This document shows positions 13,607 through 20,797 of a stretch of DNA of 27,359 nt, in pieces. The position numbers were made by a program, and so were the translations under genes. The stretch covers positions 1 through 27,359 of the forward strand of contig URXH01000016.1 of the NCBI GenBank assembly GCA_900551675.1. The letters are read 5' to 3'. Source of the stretch: an uncultured bacterium (GTDB lineage: Bacteria > Cyanobacteriota > Vampirovibrionia > Gastranaerophilales > Gastranaerophilaceae). Each line of letters begins with the position of its first letter. Position 1 is the stretch's first letter. The notes under the pieces are model-generated. The model had not been told where the DNA came from. It ran no database searches and saw only the letters and a list, made by a program, of their open reading frames with translations.

Positions 13607-13924
13607 TTAAAGTTTAACTTCAATATCTACACCTGCAGGAAGGTCTAATCTTCCCAATTCTTCAACTGTCTGTTGAGTAGGTTCGTATATATCAATAATA
13701 CGTTTATGAGTTCTCATTTCAAAATGTTCACGGGATTTTTTATCAACGTGGGGTGAACGCAAAACGCAATATATACGTCTTTTTGTAGGTAAAGGAATAG
13801 GTCCGGCTACTTTAGCGTCTGTTCTTTTTGCTGTTTCTACGATTTTGTCTGAAGATACGTCAATTAATTTATGATCATAAGCTTTCAAACAAACTCTGAT
13901 TCTTTGTCTAGTTGTGGTTGCCAT
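13607..13924 (-). CDS. rpsJ: 30S ribosomal protein S10
   Basis: S10 is in the head of the small subunit and, in many bacteria, also forms the NusB-S10 antitermination pair. The start at 13924 (MATTTRQRIRVCLKAYDHKLID) has AAAGGA about 7 bases upstream; two extra codons are possible. Signatures are VAGPIPLPTKRRIYCVLRSPHVDKKSREHFEMRTHKR (in parts) and DLPAGVDIEVKL at the end. First gene of the cluster, with a promoter about 120 bases upstream. The str operon (rpsL, rpsG, fusA, tuf) is not upstream. Confidence 0.98.
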   Translation of the reverse strand: MATTTRQRIRVCLKAYDHKLIDVSSDKIVETAKRTDAKVAGPIPLPTKRRIYCVLRSPHVDKKSREHFEMRTHKRIIDIYEPTQQTVEELGRLDLPAGVDIEVKL

Positions 13925-14023
13925 TTGCATTCCTTTTTCTTTTTTTATTGTAATACACTGCCCGGAATTGCTATTCTACAAATATTTCGGATATTGGTAA
14001 ATACATTAATTCCAAGCATATCA

Positions 14024-14052
14024 ATGTTAAAACAAACAAATTTACCTGTCAA
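14024..14052 (-). promoter_or_regulatory. Putative promoter of the S10-spc cluster
   Basis: On the minus strand TTGACA (14047-14052), 17 bases, then TAACAT (14024-14029), about 100 bases before rpsJ and just downstream of the min operon terminator. The -35 lies within a small palindrome CCTGTTGACAGG (14045-14056). No other strong promoter was seen upstream of rpsJ. Confidence 0.6.
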
Positions 14053-14098
14053 CAGGCGTATTTAAAAAATGTATATAATTCGTTACAAAATTTTAGTT

Positions 14099-14134
14099 AA
14101 AAAAAGAACCACATCATAAGGCGGTTCTTTTTTT
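14099..14134 (-). terminator. Rho-independent terminator of the minCDE operon
   Basis: AAAAAAAGAACC (14099-14110) pairs with GGTTCTTTTTTT (14123-14134) around an ACATCATAAGGC loop. The tract of A and T on both sides lets it work in either direction; it sits 27 bases after the minE stop and before the rpsJ promoter. Confidence 0.8.
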
Positions 14135-14160
14135 ATTGAATTGTTTTCGTATTAAAGTAT

Positions 14161-14694
14161 TTATTTTTCTTTTTTTTCTTCGTCTTCTTCTTTTGTTGTG
14201 ATTTCTATTTTGTCATCTGAATTTTCGTCTTCATTTTCATTATTTGCATCATTTTTTGATATTTCGTCAGAAGCTTTTCCTTCATCAAGGTTTTCGTCAT
14301 TTTTTTGAGATAATTCATCATCATTATCTGTTTCTGCTTCTTCCGAAATTTCTTTTGAATCTTCTTTTTCTTTATCTTCTGCTTCAAGGGCTGCTTTTAT
14401 TTCGTCTTCATCTTTTGCTCTGATGACAGGGATTGAAAGCATCAATGCAACCTGATCTCCATCCTGTTCAAGGTTAAGTTCAAGTGCTTCTTTATCCATT
14501 TCAACATATTTTGAAAGAAGGTCAATCATCTCGCGTCTCATACGTTCCATAAGTTCAGGCGTAAGATTTGTTCTGTCCTGCATTAGAACAACGCGTAATC
14601 TGTTGCAGGCAGTATCTTTTGATGATTCTGTCTGTTCAGCATCTGTCTGGCGGAAAAAACCTAAGACTTTATTGTATAAATTTGCTAATAACAT
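14161..14694 (-). CDS. minE: Cell division topological specificity factor MinE with a long acidic tail
   Basis: MinE binds membrane-bound MinD, triggers its ATPase and drives oscillation that keeps MinC away from mid-cell. Residues 1-95 are MinE: membrane helix MLLANLYNKVLGFF, anti-MinCD segment NRLRVVLMQDRTNLTPELMERMRREMI (in parts), then a dimer domain with EMDKEALELNLEQDGD and LSIPV. Usual MinE ends near 85-100 residues. Here about 80 more residues follow, almost only E, D, K, N and S, predicted disordered. The start is one base after the minD stop, so the two are surely co-translated. The family call is firm; the tail's role is unknown. Confidence 0.94.
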   Translation of the reverse strand: MLLANLYNKVLGFFRQTDAEQTESSKDTACNRLRVVLMQDRTNLTPELMERMRREMIDLLSKYVEMDKEALELNLEQDGDQVALMLSIPVIRAKDEDEIKAALEAEDKEKEDSKEISEEAETDNDDELSQKNDENLDEGKASDEISKNDANNENEDENSDDKIEITTKEEDEEKKEK

Positions 14695-14695
14695 C

Positions 14696-15514
14696 TTATG
14701 ATTTCTCCTTTCCCATAAGTCCGGAGAAGAATTTTTTCATTTTAGCCATTACTCCCTGCGGTTCTTCAAGATCTAAAAACGGAACATCTTCGCCTATAAT
14801 TCTTCTTGCGACATTGTTGTAAGCTTTGCCTGCAAGTGATTTTTCATCGTTAACAATAGGTTCGCCTTTGTTAGTTGAAGTAATAATGCCTGTATCTTCA
14901 GGAATTATTCCGATTAAATCCGCTGAAAGTATTTCAACGACATCATCTACGCTCATCATATCATTTGTTTTAATAAGGTTTGGACGTACTCTGTTTAACA
15001 ATAGTTTATAAGATTTAATTTCTTCTTTTGCTTCCAAAAGCCCTATAATTCTATCGGCATCACGAACAGCTGACATTTCAGGTGTTGTAACAACGATTGC
15101 TTCGGAGGCTCCTGCAACTGCATTTTGGAAACCCTGTTCAATCCCTGCCGGACAGTCGATAAGAATGAAATCGAAATCTTTTTTTAATTGTTCGCATATA
15201 TCTTTCAACTGTTCTTCTGTTACAGCTGTTTTATCACGTGTCTGCGCTGCTGCAAGAAGGCACAGATTCGGATTCTTTTTATCTTTTACTAAAGCCTGTT
15301 TAAGTTTGCATCGTTCTTCGACGACATCTACAATTGTATAAACTATTCTGTTTTCAAGTCCAAGTAATAAATCTAAATTTCTTAATCCCAGATCGGTGTC
15401 GATCATTACAACCTTCTTGCCTGCTCTGGCAAGGGCTGTTCCGATATTGGCATTAGTTGTAGTTTTGCCTACACCGCCTTTTCCGGATGTTATTACGATA
15501 ACTCTACCGCTCAT
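14696..15514 (-). CDS. minD: Septum site-determining ATPase MinD
   Basis: MinD is a deviant Walker A (ParA/MinD family) ATPase that binds the membrane as an ATP dimer and recruits MinC or MinE. The 272-residue protein has SGKGGVGKTTTNANIG at residues 9-24, VVMIDTDLGLRNLDLLLGLE, IDCPAGIE (Walker B-like) and LLNRVRPNLI. The C-terminal MAKMKKFFSGLMGKEKS fits the amphipathic membrane-targeting helix. It lies 12 bases after minC and 1 base before minE. Secure. Confidence 0.98.
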   Translation of the reverse strand: MSGRVIVITSGKGGVGKTTTNANIGTALARAGKKVVMIDTDLGLRNLDLLLGLENRIVYTIVDVVEERCKLKQALVKDKKNPNLCLLAAAQTRDKTAVTEEQLKDICEQLKKDFDFILIDCPAGIEQGFQNAVAGASEAIVVTTPEMSAVRDADRIIGLLEAKEEIKSYKLLLNRVRPNLIKTNDMMSVDDVVEILSADLIGIIPEDTGIITSTNKGEPIVNDEKSLAGKAYNNVARRIIGEDVPFLDLEEPQGVMAKMKKFFSGLMGKEKS

Positions 15515-15526
15515 TATTTCTCCTTT

Positions 15527-16591
15527 TTATGATTCGTGTATTTTGCGTATAATTATTTGTTTCTTGTATATACAGGCTTCTTCGGGAATAAATGTATCGG
15601 TTTTTTGGATATACGGAATATTAATATTATCCGGACGTCTTGCAAATGTATCAGCTATTCTTAACTGAATAGCATTCATTTTTAAGGCGCGGATTTTTGC
15701 ATACCTGTTTCCGGCAGAACCGGCATGAGCTATTCCACCTAAAATACCCCAGATAGTGATGTCGCCTTTGGCAATAATTTCAGAACCCGGATTAGCGTCT
15801 CCGATAATTACAATATTTCCGTCTGAGGTTATGCTCTGTCCCGAACGTAATGTCCTTTGGATATACAATGTGGGAAGTTTCTCTGTTTCTCTCAAAGATT
15901 TTCTTAAATCATCAAGATTGTAGTCTATATCTTCAATATCTTCCCCTTCAATTTTGTTTGCGTTTTCAAGTTCGCTGTTAAAATCTTTTAATTCTTCTGC
16001 AGGGTTGAAATCTTGAGTTTCTGCCGGTGCGGAAGATTTTAAGGTGATTTCATTATTATCGGTTTTAAAATTTGTTTTTTGAGGTTCAACAGCAGATGTA
16101 TCAATAGTTTCCATTTGATTTTCAGATACTTCGTCTAGCGGTTTAACCGGGGCTGCAGGCGCATCTTTTTGTAATTTTTTCAAATCTTCTTCCTGTGCGA
16201 AAGTTTTGATTTCTGTGTTTTCATCTCCAAAAATTTTATCTAAAGCTCTTTCCAGCTCCTGATTAACTTTTTCCTGATCAGCGTTAAATTCTGGCATGGG
16301 AACTTTATTTTCAAGTTCTGAAACTTTTATATCAAGTTCTTCAGCAGATTTTACCGTATAATCTGATGCTGTCGTAATGAATTCTATTTCGGAATTCATT
16401 GATTCTACAAGAGCTTTTATACTTGTAAGTTCGGTAGTTGTCAAATCAACCGAGCCGAGTTTCAGGCAGACTTTTTTGCTTTGAGCGTCAGGCAGATCTA
16501 AAATTCTGCTCAGTTCATAAATAATTTCAGATGTCTTGTGAGCATTGCTTACATCGACAATAAAACCGTTTTCAATGTATCCCTTATCCAT
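15527..16591 (-). CDS. minC: Septum site-determining protein MinC with a long acidic linker
   Basis: MinC blocks FtsZ ring assembly when held at the membrane by MinD. The start at 16591 (MDKGYIENGFIVDVSN, 354 residues) has GAAAGG 8 bases upstream; the frame continues 22 codons further without support. The N-terminal domain is about residues 1-100 and the C-terminal beta-helix about 239-354, with LRSGQSITSDGNIVIIGDAN, GSEIIAKGDITIWGILGG and AHAGSAGN, the MinD-binding signature. Between them are about 130 residues rich in E, D, N and T. Typical MinC is about 220-260 residues, so the linker is expanded, as is the tail of MinE. Confidence 0.95.
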   Translation of the reverse strand: MDKGYIENGFIVDVSNAHKTSEIIYELSRILDLPDAQSKKVCLKLGSVDLTTTELTSIKALVESMNSEIEFITTASDYTVKSAEELDIKVSELENKVPMPEFNADQEKVNQELERALDKIFGDENTEIKTFAQEEDLKKLQKDAPAAPVKPLDEVSENQMETIDTSAVEPQKTNFKTDNNEITLKSSAPAETQDFNPAEELKDFNSELENANKIEGEDIEDIDYNLDDLRKSLRETEKLPTLYIQRTLRSGQSITSDGNIVIIGDANPGSEIIAKGDITIWGILGGIAHAGSAGNRYAKIRALKMNAIQLRIADTFARRPDNINIPYIQKTDTFIPEEACIYKKQIIIRKIHES

Positions 16592-16621
16592 TTTAAAGCC
16601 TTTCCGCAAATCTGTTATATA

Positions 16622-16641
16622 TTTCATGAACATACATGAAA
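16622..16641. promoter_or_regulatory. Inverted repeat in the minC upstream region
   Basis: TTTCATG (16622-16628), 6 bases, CATGAAA (16635-16641), centred about 40 bases before the minC start. On the minus strand TATAAC lies shortly downstream and could be a -10 box. The dyad is therefore placed where an operator would be, but no regulator is identified. Confidence 0.35.
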
Positions 16642-16696
16642 CATTTCGGAACATCAATGGATTATTTCGAATTGTAATATTTTTTATTTTATTGAT

Positions 16697-17554
16697 TTAC
16701 GCAAAAACGGATTCATCAACATATTTTTCTGATAGATGTTTTGCTAAATCGGACTTAGTTATTTTCCCATCACCGTTTTTATCAAGTCCTTTATTTTGAT
16801 TATAAAAAGCTTCACCTCTTACACAGAGAACATTTCTATCAGCTCTTGCCGGTAAAAATATAATTGAGTATAAATCAGCAGCGGATAATTTTTTATTTGC
16901 AGGAAATTTCATACTTTTAGCCATAATTAAAAGTTTTTCTACTAAATCAAGCTGTTCAATAGGACTCATTTTTGCTATTTTAGCTTTTGTTAAATTTAGT
17001 CCGTATTTTTGGTTAAGACCGTTAATGGCTGGAGTTGTGAATTGTATAAGTCCTACTGCAGTGGAACCGTTCCAAATATTACTTCTTAATCCTGATTCAC
17101 TGTTCATAACAGCGAGTAAATCTTTATAATCACAGTTTATTTTTTTTGCGATTTGTTTAACACGATTTAAAAATTTTTTGTCTAGTTTTTGAGTATTTTT
17201 GAAACCTTTATCAACTTTTTTATTATTTATATTATTGTTTGTTAATAATTCTCCGAAAGATGGTATATTTAATCCTTCAAGCCCTGCTGTATAAACACTT
17301 GATGGCAGTGTAAAGTTAAACGGATTAGACATAAAAGGCATTGAAAAATTCATAGCAGGCATTGCTGTAAATATACTGTTTGACGGCATTGTAAAAGACG
17401 GAAACATATTAAATTGGGGAATTATATAGTTAAAAAACGGATTAGAATAACCGAAACCTGTGCAAAAAGGATTTAAGCCGCCAAATGGATCCGCGGGCAT
17501 CGGTATAAAACTATTCATAAATATGTTGTTTAATCCCCAGTTATATATACTCAT
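16697..17554 (-). CDS. Lysozyme/transglycosylase-like protein with a C-terminal EF-hand loop
   Basis: Residues 130-235 resemble the SLT/lysozyme fold: LLAVMNSESGL with candidate catalytic Glu153, followed by TAVGLIQFTTPAINGLNQKYG and the helix SPIEQLDLVEKLL. It probably cleaves or binds peptidoglycan. Residues 1-95 are unusual: rich in Phe, Pro, Met and Asn, with no typical signal peptide. Residues 258-269 (DKNGDGKITKSD) are a near-perfect EF-hand calcium loop followed by a helix. Phage and conjugation lysozymes share such a core, but no phage genes are nearby. It is a single gene 105 bases upstream of minC on the same strand. Fold call moderate; substrate and export route unknown. Confidence 0.7.
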   Translation of the reverse strand: MSIYNWGLNNIFMNSFIPMPADPFGGLNPFCTGFGYSNPFFNYIIPQFNMFPSFTMPSNSIFTAMPAMNFSMPFMSNPFNFTLPSSVYTAGLEGLNIPSFGELLTNNNINNKKVDKGFKNTQKLDKKFLNRVKQIAKKINCDYKDLLAVMNSESGLRSNIWNGSTAVGLIQFTTPAINGLNQKYGLNLTKAKIAKMSPIEQLDLVEKLLIMAKSMKFPANKKLSAADLYSIIFLPARADRNVLCVRGEAFYNQNKGLDKNGDGKITKSDLAKHLSEKYVDESVFA

Positions 17555-17713
17555 TTTTCCTCTGAAAATTTCCCCTTATATATATAAAGTATTTATGTTC
17601 ATATAAATTGTTCTATTTTAAAATTCATGTTAAAAATTGTTAATAAAAAATAACTATTAACTAATGTAAAATTTTATTTTTATTATATTATTAATCTTAG
17701 GGACAGAGAATTT

Positions 17714-18400
17714 ATGATTTTTAACGAAACCAAGACACACGAAATTACGGTAGACGTTGTAATAGTAACGATGAAAAATGATGCCTTGCAGGTTTTGCTG
17801 GTTAAACGTCTTAATGAACCCTTTAAAGATAAATGGGCTATCCCGGGCGGGTATGTAAGATTATCTGAAAACCTTGATCAGGCAGCGTTAAGAGTATTAA
17901 AAGAACGTACAAATATTGATAACGTTTACCTTGAACAGTTATACACATTCGGAGATCCTTTGAGACACCCGAATGCAAGAGTTATAACCTGTGCATATTT
18001 TGCGCTGGTGAGAGCAGAAGATATAAATATCGTGCCTACACCGGAATTGGGCTGGCATAAGATTTCTGATCTTCCGCCTCTGGCTTTTGACCACAAAGAA
18101 ATTATTGAATATTCTCTGAAAAGAACCCGTGAGAGATTAGAATTATGCCCTGTTGCATATCAGCTTTTGAATGAAAAATTTACACTGACCGAAATGCAGA
18201 AAGCTTATGAGCTGATTATGGGCAAAAAATTAGATAAACGCAATTTCAGAAAGAAAGCTCTTTCGACAGAAGGTTTGATTGAACTTAATGAATATACAAA
18301 GTCTTCTTCTAAAAGACCGGCAAGATTATATACTTTTGAAAATATCAAATTGAATTCTAAAAGAGCCCACTTTATTTCTAAGAAAAAGGAGAAAAAATAA
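17714..18400 (+). CDS. Nudix-domain regulator of the NrtR type
   Basis: Residues 10-140 form a Nudix domain and residues 150-225 a winged-helix part (TEMQKAYELIMGKKLDKRNFRKKAL, in parts, and ARLYTFENIKLN). This two-domain layout is that of NrtR-type regulators, which bind ADP-ribose-like ligands and control NAD or sugar genes. The Nudix box (GGYVRLSENLDQAALRVLKERTNI, residues 45-68, with the final E-E replaced) lacks the full REXXEE metal site, so catalysis is probably lost. The start follows a weak AGGGAC. secG begins directly after its TAA, so they are co-translated. No NAD gene lies nearby to confirm the target. Confidence 0.8.
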   Translation: MIFNETKTHEITVDVVIVTMKNDALQVLLVKRLNEPFKDKWAIPGGYVRLSENLDQAALRVLKERTNIDNVYLEQLYTFGDPLRHPNARVITCAYFALVRAEDINIVPTPELGWHKISDLPPLAFDHKEIIEYSLKRTRERLELCPVAYQLLNEKFTLTEMQKAYELIMGKKLDKRNFRKKALSTEGLIELNEYTKSSSKRPARLYTFENIKLNSKRAHFISKKKEKK

Positions 18401-18628
18401 ATGTTATTAAATTTAGTTTGGGCTGTTCAGATTATTTCAGCTTTATTATTAATCGTTTTAATTTTATTACATTCCCCGAAAGGCGATGGAATTGCAGGCA
18501 TCGGTGGAGCATCTCATGTATTTGCATCGCAGAAAAGTGCTGAAAAAGGATTAAACAAACTGACTGCAATAGTTTCGGCAATATTTTTGATTTGTACATT
18601 CCTTTTAGGCTTCGGAATAATTAAATAG
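18401..18628 (+). CDS. secG: Preprotein translocase subunit SecG
   Basis: SecG is the small membrane subunit of the SecYEG channel and aids protein export. The 75-residue protein has two transmembrane helices (about residues 4-24 and 52-72) joined by a loop with HSPKGDGIAGIGGASHVF, close to the family consensus LLHSPKGDG and GG-ASxxF. It starts with no gap after the Nudix regulator, whose AAAAAGGAGAAAAAATAA end gives the ribosome site. The combination is odd, since secG is usually beside tpiA or rnr. The identification is good. Confidence 0.93.
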   Translation: MLLNLVWAVQIISALLLIVLILLHSPKGDGIAGIGGASHVFASQKSAEKGLNKLTAIVSAIFLICTFLLGFGIIK

Positions 18629-18714
18629 AATAATTTGCTCCTCGCCCGATTTTGGAGAGGATAGAATTTTAACTTAAGCTTTTGCAAAAGTTAGATATTC
18701 GTATGAGGGTTTAA

Positions 18715-19461
18715 ATGGAAAATATTTTTTCGCGCAATGAACTTTTTTGGGGAGAAGAAAATCAAAAACTTCTTTCACAGAAACATATTGTTGTTTTTGG
18801 GCTTGGCGGAGTCGGCGGTTATTGCGCGGAAGCTCTTGCAAGAGCAGGTGCAGGAGAGCTGACGCTTGTAGACTTTGATACTGTTTCAAAAACTAATATA
18901 AATCGCCAGCTTGTTGCATTGCATTCAACTGTAGGGCAAAAAAAAACTTATCTTTTTGAGCAGAGGCTGAAAGATATAAATCCTGATATAAAATTGAATG
19001 TTATTGATGATTTTTATACGGGTAATATTGATTTTTCAAGTGTTGATTATGTTGCCGATGCAATAGATACAATGCGTTCAAAAGTTGAATTGCTTGAAAC
19101 TTGTGTTAAAAGCAAGATTCCTGTTATAAGTTCGATGGGTGCAGGTAACAGAATTGATCCCTCGCAGTTGTATATATGCGATATTTCTGAAATTGAAAAC
19201 AAAAATGTGCCGTTTGTCTCAAATATAATTTATCAGCTGAAAAAACGCGGGGTTGAAAAAGGAATTACTGTTATTGCAAGCAGAGAAAAACCTTTTGTAC
19301 AGGAAAAGATTTCAGTTAATGAAAAAATAATTACAAAAAACGGTGAAAATATTGAATTCACAAAGATTACTCCGTCATCAACTCCGTTTGTGGCAAGCTG
19401 TGCCGGAATATTTATGGCATCATTCATTGTTCGAAATTTTTTAAAGGAGTATAAATCATGA
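18715..19461 (+). CDS. tcdA: tRNA threonylcarbamoyladenosine dehydratase
   Basis: TcdA (CsdL/YgdL) uses ATP to cyclise t6A at tRNA position 37 to ct6A. The 248-residue ThiF/E1-like protein has the nucleotide loop VVFGLGGVGGYCAEALARAG at residues 26-45, LVDFDTVSKTNINRQL (the DxDxVxxxNxxRQ motif), VADAIDTMRSKVELL, and ISSMGAGNRIDP. The start ATG follows GTATGAGGGTTTAA, a modest site. Its stop overlaps the next start by four bases (ATGA), so it is coupled to the SDR gene. Other E1-like enzymes such as ThiF or MoeB are less likely, given the SMGAGNR segment. Confidence 0.92.
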   Translation: MENIFSRNELFWGEENQKLLSQKHIVVFGLGGVGGYCAEALARAGAGELTLVDFDTVSKTNINRQLVALHSTVGQKKTYLFEQRLKDINPDIKLNVIDDFYTGNIDFSSVDYVADAIDTMRSKVELLETCVKSKIPVISSMGAGNRIDPSQLYICDISEIENKNVPFVSNIIYQLKKRGVEKGITVIASREKPFVQEKISVNEKIITKNGENIEFTKITPSSTPFVASCAGIFMASFIVRNFLKEYKS

Positions 19462-20159
19462 ATATATTAGTAACAGGCGCTTCTAAAGGAATAGGCAACG
19501 CAATAGCAAATGAGCTTCAATCTGCCGGTGAGGTATTTGTTACAGGCAGGGATGAACAGGCGCTCACTGCTTGTAATGCTAAAGGTTTTTGTGTATGCGA
19601 TTTATCAAAAGATATAAATATACTTGCAAAATTTATTGAAGAAAAGAATATAGACGTGTTAATCAATAATGCCGGAGAATATATTTATGCAGGGCTTGAA
19701 ACTATGAATATAGCTGATATTCAAAGGCTTTATCAAACAAATTTAATTGCTCCGGCTTATCTTATATCAAAAGCAATTCCTCACATGAAGGGTCAAAGAT
19801 GGGGAAGAATAATAAATATCGGATCAATTTCGGGTGTAATGGGAGAAGCTTATGCAAGCATTTATTCATCATCAAAATCAGGACTTATAGGATTGACTAA
19901 AGCTCTGGCACTTGAGCTTGCGGAATTTGATATAACCGTAAATACAATAAACCCCGGCTGGGTTGAAACGGAGCTCGGAATGAATTCTATTGAGGAAAGC
20001 GAGTTTTCAAAAGAAGAAATAATGGAGACAATTCCGCAAAAAAGATTTGTAAAACCCCAAGAGGTTGCAAAACTTTGTAAATACTTAATTTCGGAAGATG
20101 CAAAAGGTATTACGGGGCAGTCAATAAATATTTGTGCAGGATTGAGTGTCGGAATATAA
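19458..20159 (+). CDS. SDR-family oxidoreductase (FabG-like)
   Basis: A classical short-chain dehydrogenase/reductase using NAD(P). Seen: cofactor loop TGASKGIG (residues 6-13), NNAG (70-73), Ser123/Ser125 in IGSISG, catalytic Y136xxxK140, and INPGWVETELG around residue 164. The C-terminal GQSINICAGLSVG is typical of FabG-like members. The 233 residues are slightly short. It overlaps tcdA by 4 bases and shares a base with the start of the HD gene (TAATG), so these three genes form a tight operon. The substrate cannot be told; 3-oxoacyl-ACP or another carbonyl is possible. Confidence 0.9.
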   Translation: MNILVTGASKGIGNAIANELQSAGEVFVTGRDEQALTACNAKGFCVCDLSKDINILAKFIEEKNIDVLINNAGEYIYAGLETMNIADIQRLYQTNLIAPAYLISKAIPHMKGQRWGRIINIGSISGVMGEAYASIYSSSKSGLIGLTKALALELAEFDITVNTINPGWVETELGMNSIEESEFSKEEIMETIPQKRFVKPQEVAKLCKYLISEDAKGITGQSINICAGLSVGI

Positions 20160-20797
20160 TGAATAAAGAATTAGAAAAATATATTGAAACTATTGTAATT
20201 CCAAAATATACAGAATTTGATAAAGGGCATGGAGTTGAACATGTCAGAGATGTTATTCGCGAGAGTTTAAATCTTGCAGAAAAATATGGTGTAAATCTTG
20301 AATATGCTTATGTTATAGCGGCATATCATGATTTGGGCTTATGTGAAGGCAGAGAACTGCATCATATTGTTTCGGGAAAAATTCTTGAATCTGATATTCA
20401 ATTAAGACAATGGTTTTTGCGTGAAGAAATAAAGATTATGAAAGAGGCAGTGGAAGATCATAGAGCATCTTCAAAAAATTCTCCAAGAAGTATTTACGGA
20501 AAAATAGTTGCAGAGGCTGACAGGGATATTGTACCTTTAAAAATTATCAAACGAACTATTCAGTATTCTATGAAAAATACGCCTTCCTCTGATAAGGAAA
20601 TTCACTGGGAGCATCTTGTTGAACATATGAAAGAAAAATATGCCGGAGGCGGTTATATGAAATTGTGGTTGGAAGATTCCAAAAATGCTGAACCTTTGAA
20701 TGAATTGCGTCAAATAATTGCAGATAAAAATAAATTACGTATTATTTTTGAAGATTTGTATTCTAAAGAACTTTCTGAACAATATCCTGTGCCGTAA
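20159..20797 (+). CDS. HD-domain phosphohydrolase
   Basis: The start at 20159 (MNKELEKYIETIVIP, 212 residues) overlaps the SDR stop by one base. HD superfamily metal ligands are visible: GHGVEHV, then YVIAAYHDLGL (the HD pair around residue 61), further His in LHHIVSGK and EDHRASS, and Asp in VAEADRDIVP. Such proteins hydrolyse nucleotides or other phosphates; the exact substrate cannot be told. Its end overlaps the convergent GT9 gene by 35 bases. Confidence 0.85.
   Translation: MNKELEKYIETIVIPKYTEFDKGHGVEHVRDVIRESLNLAEKYGVNLEYAYVIAAYHDLGLCEGRELHHIVSGKILESDIQLRQWFLREEIKIMKEAVEDHRASSKNSPRSIYGKIVAEADRDIVPLKIIKRTIQYSMKNTPSSDKEIHWEHLVEHMKEKYAGGGYMKLWLEDSKNAEPLNELRQIIADKNKLRIIFEDLYSKELSEQYPVP

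Noticed and set aside
14045..14056. CCTGTTGACAGG palindrome at the S10 promoter as an operator
   Set aside because: Only 5-6 bp per arm and containing the -35 consensus itself, so it may be coincidental; noted but not claimed.
14205..14387. Lys/Met-rich ORF inside minE
   Set aside because: Frame shift of the acidic GAA/GAT-rich tail of minE; composition artefact.
18629..18714. Terminator after secG (CTCCTC...GAGAGGA)
   Set aside because: Imperfect stem, long loop and no T tract; secG may be read through into tcdA.
18674..18889. Minus-strand ORF opposite the start of tcdA
   Set aside because: Gln/Leu-rich shadow of the tcdA nucleotide-binding region.
20763..20797. Antisense regulation from the 35-base overlap of the HD and GT9 genes
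   Set aside because: Convergent overlaps of this size are common in compact genomes; nothing else supports regulation.
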